A DNA stretch of 64,000 nt from Epithemia pelagica. Lineage: Eukaryota > Bacillariophyta > Bacillariophyceae > Surirellales > Surirellaceae. Made by a program: the position numbers and the translations under genes. Below are positions 28,808 to 38,377 of this stretch, one piece after another. The notes beneath the pieces are model-generated. The model was not told where the DNA came from. It saw only the letters and a program-made list of their open reading frames with translations, and searched no databases. The stretch lies in the NCBI GenBank assembly GCA_946965045.2, contig OX337231.1, positions 3,534,001 to 3,598,000 on the forward strand, in the 5' to 3' direction. The number at the start of each line of letters is the position of its first letter. Position 1 is the first letter of the stretch.

Positions 28808-29044
28808 TGCGAGTAGTGGAAAAGAACGGCGGTCTCTTTCCCATTGAGCAATCCGTAAAAGGATACTTATTCTGATAATCACTATTATGTTAGTCCTAAA
28901 TTCTCTCTAAATTCACTTGGATCTTTTCTTCAATATCTTTTGGATGAGTCATTCCATCCACTCGTTCACATCTACGTCGCTCATCATTCGTGATTGATGA
29001 GTCTTGTTGCCAGGTATAAGCTTGCTACCCCAGCTATACTCGCA
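28808..29044 (-). repeat. 5' LTR (right), 237 bp
   Basis: Identical by eye to 21881-22117. Followed by the second ACCAT target duplication at 29045-29049. As the upstream LTR it should carry the element's promoter. Confidence 0.95.
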
Positions 29045-29549
29045 ACCATTCTGGAGCTTTGCAAAAGGATCACCGTCCGTCCAAGGTACCAAAAACTACT
29101 ACTCCCTAGTATTATTGCTGGGGCTGTTTGAGGGGAACGAAAGAATCCTGTGGAGTCCTCAAGAGTCGATGGAAGGAAAGAAACAAGAAACAAGAGCCAG
29201 GAGTGTCGTTTGGGTTTCTCTCAATTTTCACCAAGCGAACATGATGTGTCGTTCACACCATGGTAACAGTTCCGAAAGAGTGATGTTCGCCCACTGAACA
29301 AACCCACGCGTTGGAATGACAGGACTATCATTTGGATGTTCTATCGAGTTCCGAACGGACCCGCTGGGAAGCTGGAGGGAGTGACGTACTCCACCCATAG
29401 TGGATGCAAGTTTTGCGAATCTCGAATCTCTGCATACAAAAACAAAAACTACCGTATGAGGATCAACCGTAGATGGTGGTGTCCACATGAATGAAAGCGA
29501 TGCGAATTCTTCTATCACGGTGGAGGGACGAGACTCGCCTGTTCCCACT
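29045..29549 (-). promoter_or_regulatory. Severed 5' flank of the EF-hand gene / 3' flank of cap methyltransferase
   Basis: No gene. Joining 29045 onward to 21880 across the element restores a continuous minus-strand sequence, GCTCCAGAATGGTGAAG. These 500 bases therefore held the EF-hand gene's 5' leader and promoter, and they also follow the stop of the cap methyltransferase. They now read into the Copia 5' LTR. Confidence 0.75.
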
Positions 29550-31504
29550 CTATACCTGTGGCTCGTGAACTGTTCGAAACTTTACAGCACAGTACAGTCG
29601 ACTGATATCCCATTCGTCTTGTGATATAGATCCGTAATGGTTCAAAACGTTCATACGATGCAAACTGTGGTGTGCTGTGGCGTGTACCGCTGGATCCTGG
29701 CGGTTCTTGAAAAACTCGTGAAAATTTTGGGCATACTCGAGCTCCAATCCAACTTGCTTGCCGAGAGTCTCCAGCATTGGAAGCGGAACCAGCCACTCGG
29801 GCTGTATTGAATTTACGCCATGGGAGAAGGTGAGAACGGTATCCTTTGGAAATGCGCAAGTGCAGGCGAGCAACCGAAACGTACCAGGTTTACGGCGTCT
29901 CGAACACCTGCCTTGTGATCCGAACCTTCCACCAGAGTGAAAGTGTATTCCAGACAAAACAGATGCTCAAAACTTCCATTGCTGTTGGGCTCACTTTTGA
30001 AAATCGTTGCTACAATTTCAGGCTCGAAACGAATCCGACATGCTCCGCATCCAACCTTGATCTCCAAAGGTTCCCTCACGTTGTTGAGCTTATCGTTGTC
30101 ATGAGAATGAAGATCCGCCCCAAGATTCATCAAATGACCAATAATGACTCTCGCATCAATTGTCGTTGCAATGAGGTTCCCACCCACTTCTAATAATTGA
30201 CTGACAGTGTGGAATAAACGCCGAGCGCGTTCTTGAGTGGATATCATATAGTGGATGGCAAACTGTATGGAAACAACATCAAACATTTCATTTGGATGGA
30301 TCCCCCCTCCCCGCACTTTCTTGAATTTTGGTGTTGCGGATACATGTTCTAGTTCACCTTGCAGTGACCATGTGCAGAGTTTTTGCAAGAGTTTTTCCTT
30401 TGGCGACCGGAAACGCCCTGGAACATCATGGCCTAGATCGGCGCAAGTGAAGGTGCACTGGTTCAGTCCACGGTGTCGCATTCGCCTGGCTCGAATCGCC
30501 GCGTCTTTTAATGATCCGAGTGCAACATCACTTCCCACGTAGTTTTTGACCCCCCTCGAATGCATAATCCATTTTCCCAGGTCACCTCCTTTTCCACAAG
30601 CTAAATCCAATATTCTCAAGGGACCTCTCATTTCCTTCCCGGATCCCTTGGTGTTTGGGTCTAACTCTTGAATTTGTGTTGCCTTGACCCAATTATTAAA
30701 GGCGCGCATATGACACAATTCTGAATCCACCCGAATTTGGACGTTCGATGTGCGATCGCCATAAAAGGCAGCGGCTGCCGCTGCACCGGCATCCGCGTGA
30801 AACCCAGACTCCTCATCTTCTTTGTCTTCTCGTTTCCGCTTGCGGTCTTGGTTTCCACTTGCCTCCTCAGTAATGTCCCAACCACTGCCGCCAGCGCTGA
30901 AGAAAGGTTTGCAACGGCTTGTCGGATCCCCCATTAAAAATTTCTTGACCTCTGATATATTTCCCACAAAACAGGAACAAAAGAAGTCTTCCTTGTTGTA
31001 TTTGTCGGAGCCAATCGGGTCGATTGGTTTGATCAATGCAAATCGATCCAACTTGTCCTTTGCCAAGATCGCCACCATATTATCTTTTCGCAGCCGGTAC
31101 ATAAAATAGGCAAACCATGAAGAGTTTTTTCGATGCTTCTCTTCCAATCTTTTCATATACTCTTGATCACCTCGTCGGACGCTCAAGGTCCTTCGATGGA
31201 GACAGTCCGGAACTCCACCCTCGTCGTCGCCCACCAGTTTGCGTACCACCGACATGGACAAGTCGGCGAAACCCAAAATCGAGAGGTTTCGACTCAATGG
31301 TTCTTTTGCTACATCATTGTAGGAATAGACAAAACTGAGTAGCTTGAGATTGGTGGGTGGCTCTTGTAAGGGAAGAAAAAAGGAGGATGTGGTGGTCAGG
31401 AGCAACTCCTCGGCTTGTCGTAAGGACGCTTCAGGAGAAAATGATTGCGGGGATGAGACATCATGCTTCGCTACAGGATCACCTATCGGATACGAATAAG
31501 GCAT
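29550..31504 (-). CDS. RNMT: mRNA cap guanine-N7 methyltransferase, one intron
   Basis: Methylates N7 of the cap guanine of nuclear pre-mRNA using SAM (RNMT/Abd1 family). The model joins 31504-29885 and 29801-29550 (623 aa). Motif I is LRILDLACGKGGDLGKW (about 296-312), followed by YVGSDVALGSL and later VSIQFAIHYM and GGNLIATTIDARVI. EYTFTLVEG and, after the splice, PEWLVPLPMLETLGKQ, then QDEWDISRLYCAVKFRT match the family C-terminus. The first ~240 residues are an unrecognised extension with a Lys/Arg-Asp/Glu patch (KRKREDKEDEE) and poly-Ala. The ATG is at 31504. A broken copy lies at 7063-7905. Confidence 0.9.
29802..29884 (-). other. Intron of the cap methyltransferase gene (83 bp)
   Basis: Minus-strand donor GTACGT (from 29884) and acceptor AATACAG (ending 29802), phase 0. 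Unspliced reading ends in the non-family tail SPSPMA. Splicing restores the conserved C-terminal PEWLVPLP and DEWDISRLY segments. Confidence 0.8.
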
Positions 31505-31507
31505 CAA

Positions 31508-31868
31508 TTTATAGTTGCAGCCACGCAGTGTCTTCTTTCACTCTTATTGTGGTGCCTGGTGTTTGTGTTCTGTTGTTTGGTTGAGACATGATGTTGTTGT
31601 GTTGTGGATTTGTGATGTCTCCTGAGTTCAGACGCGCGCATCGGACAAAAGGTCTGGACCGGTCGCCTTTTGAACGCACACGCCGACTTTCTCTCACAGA
31701 GAGGTAGCAAACTCTAGCTAATCTCGTGTTTGAAGCGGGAATCCATGTACGTCTCCTTTGGAGATAACCCAGTACCTTAGAAAGCCCACCATGAAGGAAG
31801 CAAGGATACATGTAAACGTTGTCAAACTATCGTATATTAAAAATTACGCACTTTGATCCACGCACCCC
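31508..31868. other. Intergenic between two minus-strand genes
   Basis: No gene seen. It should hold the promoter of the cap methyltransferase and the 3' end of the next gene. Confidence 0.5.
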
Positions 31869-31896
31869 CAATCTGCAATCTGCAATCTGCAATCTC
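31869..31896 (+). repeat. 7 bp tandem repeat (AATCTGC) x4
   Basis: About four copies of AATCTGC immediately after the stop of the AhpD-like gene, in its 3' flank. Confidence 0.8.
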
Positions 31897-31898
31897 AA

Positions 31899-33365
31899 CT
31901 ATTCGTTGGATGCATTCTCCCCATTCGGCGCGGCATTGTTGTTACCACTCTCGCGGCTGCTGTTGCCACTGGAACTGTTGCTGGTACTGCTGCTGCTACG
32001 AGCGCTCGATCGAGCCAAAAGATCTTTAGCATCCAGACCCTTGGCCATTTGCAGAGTCAATCGCAAAGACCACCACAAGACAATCAAGCGCGCACGATCC
32101 TTACCAATAGCCTTGGTCAGTGCAAACCATTCCGAATTTCGGTACACGGCCTTGGGTGCATGAGTGACCATCAGAAGTACAATGGCGACTTGAACATTGA
32201 TTTGGCTTCTCGTGGCAGCCGATAGACTTTTTGGTGGGGAGGTCTTCTTCTTCTTCTCACTGCTGCTGCTACTTCGCCTCGTCGTCTTTTCTTTGGTGGA
32301 AGTTCGCGGTGGTGCTTGTTCTTGAAGAACTGCGCCTTCTAGTTCGTCGTCACCATCCACTACCAGGACTTGCTCGGCCTTGGTACGCATGTGAATCAGA
32401 ATCCAATCAATAGTTCGACTGTTGCAGTTGCTACCACCGACACAAGGAGGAGTATTGGCAGGGTCCTGGAGGAACCGAATCACTTGTGGAGAAACGTCGT
32501 CCTTCAATTGACGGGTTTCGTACAAAATGTCCACCAACTGGACCAAACGATTCAAGGCCTTGGCCCGTTCTGTACCAGCCACCGTGGCGCCTGCCAAATG
32601 CGACGGAAGGGAATCCGGGTCGTCATTAATGTTGTTGCTGCTGCTATTGCTGTAGTCGTTGTTGCTGCTGCTGTAGTCCTGACTGTTGTTGGCGTTGGTC
32701 TTGCTACTCCTCTTGCTTCTTCGAATTTCAAACAGTGGTGCCGAAATGCCTGGTTCTTCATGGGCTCGCACACGCGAGGCAATAAACCACGACATGGCCC
32801 TGTTCATATACTTCATGACACCGGGACTTTCCATGGTCCTCGCCACTTTACGCGGCACACTGAACATGGCGGTGGACATTTCTTCTCCCATGATAGCACT
32901 GACGACGCGATTCATGTGCTGGAAAAGCAAGACAACCAAGGCTGCTTCGGCCATGGCTTGGCTGGTAAGAGGCGAGGTGGCTCGGGCCGATGCGAGAATA
33001 CCCTTCTTTTGAAGAACGGTGGCATCTTGAACGGTTTCGCCGTAGACCAAGGCTTGCTCGTATTCTTCGTATCGGGTAGCAGCATGTTCGGCGGCAGAAC
33101 CCATCATACTATGTGCTGTGACGCAAACGGGACATTCGTTCTTCTTGCTCACCAGCTGGGCAATGTTCTCCTTGGTGTATCGGCATAGGGCACCGTCCAC
33201 GACCATGAGTTTGGCAACCAAGGCCCACAAGGATCGAAATAAGTCATCGTCCACAACATGAAGGGTGATCGGGTTTTCCTGCCCGCGAGAGAGGATCGAG
33301 CCCAAAGGGAAGTACTTGGCGATGGACTTGCGAGTGGCGGTTTCGATTGGGCTTGGGGCAACCAT
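31899..33365 (-). CDS. AhpD-like / carboxymuconolactone decarboxylase family protein
   Basis: Members are helical proteins acting as thiol peroxidases, peroxiredoxin reductants or decarboxylases. The 488 aa protein starts at the ATG at 33365 without a clear targeting signal. The AhpD signature is NECPVCVTAHSMMG near residues 77-90: a CxxC pair, then His three residues after the second Cys. Flanking helices (DLFRSLWALVAKLMVVDGAL; SQAMAEAALVVLLFQHMNRV) fit the fold. A Ser/Asn insert divides this from a C-terminal part, INVQVAIVLLMVTHAPKAVY, that may be a second, Cys-less helical repeat. The reaction is unknown; a redox role is inferred from the CxxC. Confidence 0.7.
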   Translation of the reverse strand: MVAPSPIETATRKSIAKYFPLGSILSRGQENPITLHVVDDDLFRSLWALVAKLMVVDGALCRYTKENIAQLVSKKNECPVCVTAHSMMGSAAEHAATRYEEYEQALVYGETVQDATVLQKKGILASARATSPLTSQAMAEAALVVLLFQHMNRVVSAIMGEEMSTAMFSVPRKVARTMESPGVMKYMNRAMSWFIASRVRAHEEPGISAPLFEIRRSKRSSKTNANNSQDYSSSNNDYSNSSSNNINDDPDSLPSHLAGATVAGTERAKALNRLVQLVDILYETRQLKDDVSPQVIRFLQDPANTPPCVGGSNCNSRTIDWILIHMRTKAEQVLVVDGDDELEGAVLQEQAPPRTSTKEKTTRRSSSSSEKKKKTSPPKSLSAATRSQINVQVAIVLLMVTHAPKAVYRNSEWFALTKAIGKDRARLIVLWWSLRLTLQMAKGLDAKDLLARSSARSSSSTSNSSSGNSSRESGNNNAAPNGENASNE

Positions 33366-35416
33366 GGGTTCAGAGTGCTCTTGATAAACTAGTCAAGCTT
33401 GTGCCTTCGCTCTTCGCTGGTTATAGATTTGTGAGGAGGGAGGATAAAAAAATGAAGAACTCAACCGGCTCGACACCCAAAGATTTGGACCTACAAACAA
33501 TCCAGTGACTATGGCTTATTGATTTCGGCATAAGTCTATGGTCGAATTTATAGGGTAGGCCATTATTAAATAATATTTGTTGGAACGAGCACAACAACCA
33601 ACAACATAGAATTATAATATGAATCTTACTACTTCGAACTTCGAATTTGATACTTCGACTAGAATGACTAATGACATCTCTAGTTCATAGGTAGTAGTTC
33701 TACTACTCCTCGCTCCTCTACCTAATTAGTCTAAGTCTCCAGCATGTTTCGAGCTGCCAGAGGAGAAGGAAAAGCTAGTAGTCTAGCTAGAGTAGGTACT
33801 CCTACAATAGTAGTAGTTGTAGGACTACCCGGTAGTAGGAATAGGAACTACAGCTCTCCAATCTCCAACTAACGCTTGCAGCTAGCAGAAATAGCAGGTT
33901 GGTATTGGTAGGGATATTATTGAATCTTAATTATTATGAGCTTACTCATTGTTAGATGTTGGACACGCACCACGGTGCTGCGAATCGGATTTTCAGCACC
34001 GCGGTGATGATCCCTGGAGCCGCAACGAAAGAGACTGGCGGGTCCGATCCGCGCTACTCGCATCTACGCACAGTAACGGCGGGGTGCACCGATTTGGTGC
34101 TTTCTAGGTCTGACCGCCCGTACGTCAAATATGTGCAGGGTACATAATCCCATAGTAGTGCGGAACTGCGTAACACGCTGTTATTTGGACTCGCACGGGC
34201 TAGGATGCGCGGTTAGCCTACCTAGCTCGCGGGTCCAACCTCTACTTATTGTGTCAAGAGTAGAGATAATAATCATCTTATTACTATCCTCGTTTTCGAT
34301 ACTCCTATAAGCAATTCGTACATTATAGTCGAACGATTCTATTCGTAGTCTGGTAGGGGGTCATGATAGATTTCGGAATACGAACTCGTATGGTCGCGCC
34401 ACACTTCTTGAAGACCGGGTTCGGTGACGAAGATTGGGTTCGTTGACGAAGGACATAGTTTGTCTCATCTTTTCGGATTGTCCATACTGTTTCGGCTATC
34501 ATCGATGATAAGTTATCGTATGGCGGTGCGAGATAGATCGGGGATGAGGTGAAATTAAGACTACGATACTGCACAGAGATGGCGATTCCCGGATTGGCAT
34601 AGTAAATATAATTGCTGCCCGCATTCCTGGTTCCTGGTCTTCCATCGGGTATCGGGCTTAGTCACCGGTTTGACCTCAATCTACGCGCTCGTACCAACTT
34701 CAAGACCAGTCTGGTAATCTGGATACCTTGATGGAGGAGGGCGATCGATGGAGCCCAGTAATGTCCTCCCTTTTCGACTCTATGAGTTCTCTTTTTATAC
34801 TCTGTTGAAAATGAATTCCCGTAACAGAGGCAATGTCGAATGTTGACGGATGCGTGCAGATTGTGGTGTTTTTGAATTTCGTAGTGAGGACTACCGACCT
34901 ATTGAAAACGACATTATAAAACGGAAGCAATGGCTCGATCTCGGGACGTGATGGGGAGTTGGAAGTGATTTCTTGGAACTAATTGTTCTCTCCATTGTAT
35001 TGGCAATTAAGATTGAACGAAAGATGAAATAAAGGGGTCTTCCCAATATATGTTCATGGAGTCCCCCTTGCTCTCCAAGAAGATATTCCTAGTCGGGAAC
35101 ATGGAGACACCGATACTACATAATATGTTTGATGTATTCAATTCGACTCATATGCGACTCGACATTACATCTTACTGCTAGGGGCACTACCTAGTCGTGC
35201 CGTTGATAGTCTGGTGAGAAGCTGCAGATTCAGAATATGCCCACAAACCATGGCCCTCCTCTCGGCTCTAAAAAGGGTCAGAACCCAATCCACAGTTGGT
35301 AATGTCTGTACATTCCGCTACTCAAATAAAAAATTCTACAAATACAAAAAGGATCAAGGCATGAACCAGTCCAGTCAACCCATTCTTCCCTCCATCACAC
35401 AGTTCTTTCATGCTTT
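33366..35416. other. Two-kilobase gene-free stretch rich in CTAG/TAGTAG motifs
   Basis: No gene supported; frames are short. The part at 33590-33950 is unusual: dense TAGTAG, CTACTCC, CTAG and TTCGAA words and many short palindromes. A GC-richer block at 33960-34230 contains GCACCACGGTGCTG and GCACCGCGGTGATGA, a hairpin-like arrangement. It may be an old repeat, but no ends were found. Confidence 0.5.
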
Positions 35417-36123
35417 TCAGGCCACCGATTGTGCCACCGTCTTGGAGGCCCCTTCTTCCTGAGGAGCCTTGTCGTCGGCCTTTTCTTTCCAGTCTTTGAC
35501 GGCCGCCTTGATGGCATCTTCGGCCAACATACTGCAATGAAGTTTGACGGGGGGCAATTTCAAATGGGCGGCAATGTCGGCATTTTTAATGCTCAACACT
35601 TCATCCACCGTCTTGCCCTTGATCCATTCGGTGGCGACCGAACTACTGGCAATGGCCGACCCACAACCAAAGGTTTTGAATTTGGAATCGACAATGGTCC
35701 GACCGTCCTCGCCGCCCACTTGAATTTGCAATTTCATGACATCGCCACAAGCGGGGGCACCCACAAGACCCTAAATAACACAAATAAACATAGCACAGTC
35801 ATGTGTGCAAAATCACGAATGGAAGCATCAAACATCAACACAGAAAATCAACAAAATGATTGTCAGATATAATCCAATTGTACAAACAAGCTCCAATCCT
35901 GAGTCTCCAATTCCATGAATCGCACGGAAACATCTGCCAGAACACCCTGTAATTTTCAGTTGTCACGTACCGTTCCCACGGAGGCATCGTTCTTGTCCAA
36001 GGATCCCACATTGCGTGGATTTTCATAATGCTCCACAATATTTTCATGGTATTGTCGTGTTGTTTGCGACAAGGCACTTCTTGTCATGCGACGGGAAATG
36101 AGAGTTCTGGAATACGATAACAT
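35417..36123 (-). CDS. ISCU: Iron-sulfur cluster scaffold ISCU, one intron
   Basis: Mitochondrial scaffold on which NFS1-derived sulfur and iron are built into 2Fe-2S clusters. The model joins 36123-35971 and 35770-35417 (168 aa, close to the family length). The presequence is basic (MLSYSRTLISRRMTRSALSQ), then YHENIVEHYENPRNVGSLDK. Exon 2 opens GLVGAPACGDVMKLQIQV. All three ligand cysteines are present (PACGD, FGCGSAIASSS, LHCSMLAED), as is LPPVK, the binding motif for the HSP70 chaperone system. The C-terminus has an extra tail of about 20 residues (ending ASKTVAQSVA). It is divergent from the receptor gene at 36680. Confidence 0.96.
35771..35970 (-). other. Intron of ISCU (200 bp)
   Basis: Donor GTACGT from 35970, acceptor TTATTTAG ending at 35771, phase 0. 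The splice joins NDASVGT to GLVGAPACGD, as in ISCU of other organisms. Confidence 0.92.
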
Positions 36124-36679
36124 GGTGAGTAGTTTGTTTATTTGTTTGTTGTTGCGTTTGCTGGGTCTGAATCACTTGTTCTCAATCTTCTATCTCGCTC
36201 TCTCTTTCAAGAAATCAATCGACGCCCGCGATGACAATGGACGGTGGATGCGTTCGCGGTTCTCTCTCCGACGGATGTCTTCGAACGACATGAAATCGTG
36301 ACTGGCAATCTTGCCACGTCACTATTTCTTCGTGACGTGGTGTTATCAGCGATTCCATAGCCATTTTATGCGGCCAGGGCAATATTTACGCGCGACAAAA
36401 ACTTTCTTCAGGTTTTTCAGCACGACCAAGACCAGATGCTATGTGGATGTCGAAAACCGAGACAGAAGGTAGCAACGCGAACCTCCTCCATGTCTCTCCA
36501 TTGCCCACTGCATCACCAAGCCCCATGGTGACGCCGTTGTGGTGTTATTGCAAAGCTTTCTGCTCTCGTCCTCAACCTGGAGAAGGATATTATTATTTGC
36601 TCTCGGACCTGTTTGGGAGAGTGACAAGCACTCTCGCCCTTGACGGCTTTGTCCCAAGAAAAACACAACAAACAGCATC
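36124..36679. promoter_or_regulatory. Divergent intergenic region ISCU / receptor
   Basis: 556 bases between two divergent start codons; must contain both promoters. A CACGTCACTATTTCTTCGTGACGTG inverted repeat at about 36317-36341 is a possible bZIP/CRE-like (GTGACGTG) site. No TATA box recognised. Confidence 0.4.
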
Positions 36680-38377
36680 ATGTCACACAGCACGGATCAA
36701 ATGCGAGCGGCATCCATTCAAGCCAAGTGTTCGGGCTCTCTCTCCATCATGGGATCTCTGTTGATTCTCCATGATATTTGGCGCAAAAAGAAGAAGCAAA
36801 GTGAGCATCATTCCGATCATCATCATCCCACCCATGCTCGACGTGTCGTCTTGTTGCACATTTTGTTGGGCATGTCCCTGTTTGATATTTGTGCCAGTTC
36901 CATGTACATTGTCGGCAGTTGGGCGATACCGGCCGATCAACTCGACGAAGGATCCACCGTCTATAATCCTCGCGGTACTCGCGCCACGTGCCGGGCGCAA
37001 GGCGCCCTCTTTCAAACCTTTGCCTCGGCCATTCCCTTTTACAATCTCAGTTTGGCCATTTATTATTTCCTAACCATTCGTCGCAATTGGAAAGAAGATA
37101 AATTGAAGCGATATGCATGGTGTTTTCATATCGGGCCGGCCGTCTTTGGTCCTACGACCGCCCTTTACGGTTTGCTCGACGACCAATTCAATCCTCTGGA
37201 ATTTTGGTGTTGGTTTGGAGGGACGGAAGAAACCGATTTCTTACAATTTGCACTTTACTATGGTCCCCTGTGGATCATTTTTACCGTCGTTGTCACCTTG
37301 TTTTCCATTCTGTATCGACATGTCCGCAAACAAGAACGGGCCAATCAACGCTATCAATTTGAACGGGCCGTTGCCCTGGAAGCGGCCGAACCAAACACGC
37401 AGTCCTTGTTTTCTCCCTCGGCCGTTTTGACCCGTGTCGTGAGTAGTACGAGGAGACTTGGTCGCACTGTCTTGTCACGGACCTCGTCGTCGGTTCCGAC
37501 GGGCTTGGCCGAACACAATAGCAACCCCAACGAAAACTACAACAACAACTCAAACACTGGAGCAGCTCCTATTCCTACAACGACGCCACTCCCCACTTCT
37601 GCGGCAATGGCACCACCACCACCACGAACTAGAACGACGACATGTCCCGGCAAATTGAGTCGCCCCGTCTTTTGGCAAGGTGTGTGGTTTTCCTGCGCCT
37701 TTGTCTTGACCTTTTTGTTTCCAACCATTGTGCGGGCGCAACAATTGCACAAGTACAGTGTCAAATTTCCCGTCTTGTATTGCATGACATTGCTCTTGCC
37801 GCTGCAAGGATTCATGAATTGCATCGTGTACTTTAAGCATGACTTGGCCTCGTGGATTCGACGGTACCGACGAAACCGCAAGCGGCGGGACGGCCAGGAC
37901 CGTCGTCCTGTGAGTTCGAGCAGTACGGACCATAGTCGACGATCGCCCTTGTTTTATACCTTGACTCCCAGCAGTGGCAGTAGTCCAGTCTTTTCGACCA
38001 GCACCACGACCATGACGGACACTCCTGTGGCTGTGGACGACACGACGACCAGTCAGTCCTCCTTCTTGTCCCCACCGGACCAAGAGGGAAGAAATGGGAC
38101 ACGAGCAGCAGGAGGAGACTTGAGTGTCGTGCTGGAAGAAGATTCCAAATTTGCTTCGTCTCGAGAGGGATCGGTATGGCTGGATTCCATCCGATCCGAT
38201 ACCATGCCCCCATCGTTGGATTCGTCTCGTTTGCATTCACAACAATCACCGCATAGTGACATGCCCTTGTTGCCCGAAGAAGTGGATGATGATGACGACG
38301 ATGAAGAAGAGGGTTTGCCATTCGGTCGGGAAGCCGACGCTGTAACAACGCCTCATGATGATGACAAGGTCAGATGA
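36680..38377 (+). CDS. Seven-helix receptor, cAMP-receptor-like (copy 1)
   Basis: 565 aa. Seven hydrophobic segments: SLSIMGSLLILHDIW; LLHILLGMSLFDICASSMY; FYNLSLAIYYFLTI; the region FHIGPAVFGPTTALYGLL; YYGPLWIIFTVVVTLFSILY; WFSCAFVLTFLFPTIV; and YCMTLLLPLQGFMNCIVYF. A long Ser/Thr loop lies between helices 5 and 6 and a long acidic C-terminal tail follows helix 7. One Cys before helix 3 (RATCRAQGALF) and one between helices 4 and 5 (FWCWFGG) could form the usual disulfide. The layout recalls class E (Dictyostelium cAR-type) receptors. Ligand and G protein are unknown. A tandem paralogue lies at 40046. Confidence 0.75.
   Translation: MSHSTDQMRAASIQAKCSGSLSIMGSLLILHDIWRKKKKQSEHHSDHHHPTHARRVVLLHILLGMSLFDICASSMYIVGSWAIPADQLDEGSTVYNPRGTRATCRAQGALFQTFASAIPFYNLSLAIYYFLTIRRNWKEDKLKRYAWCFHIGPAVFGPTTALYGLLDDQFNPLEFWCWFGGTEETDFLQFALYYGPLWIIFTVVVTLFSILYRHVRKQERANQRYQFERAVALEAAEPNTQSLFSPSAVLTRVVSSTRRLGRTVLSRTSSSVPTGLAEHNSNPNENYNNNSNTGAAPIPTTTPLPTSAAMAPPPPRTRTTTCPGKLSRPVFWQGVWFSCAFVLTFLFPTIVRAQQLHKYSVKFPVLYCMTLLLPLQGFMNCIVYFKHDLASWIRRYRRNRKRRDGQDRRPVSSSSTDHSRRSPLFYTLTPSSGSSPVFSTSTTTMTDTPVAVDDTTTSQSSFLSPPDQEGRNGTRAAGGDLSVVLEEDSKFASSREGSVWLDSIRSDTMPPSLDSSRLHSQQSPHSDMPLLPEEVDDDDDDEEEGLPFGREADAVTTPHDDDKVR

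Larger units (their letters stand above)
21881..29044 (-). mobile_element. Copia LTR retrotransposon, full length, 7164 bp
   Basis: Bounded by two direct 237 bp LTRs with no difference seen, and by a 5 bp target duplication. Gag and pol lie on the minus strand in PR-IN-RT-RH order. Identical LTRs point to a very recent insertion. Yet the reading frames carry a UGA two codons after the likely gag start, a UGA between gag and pol, and a one-base shift before RNase H. Confidence 0.96.

Noticed and set aside
29813-29884. Unspliced C-terminal tail of the cap methyltransferase ending SPSPMA
   Set aside because: The downstream frame contains the family's own C-terminus and is reached by a canonical GTACGT...ACAG intron in phase 0, so the unspliced tail is not the natural end.
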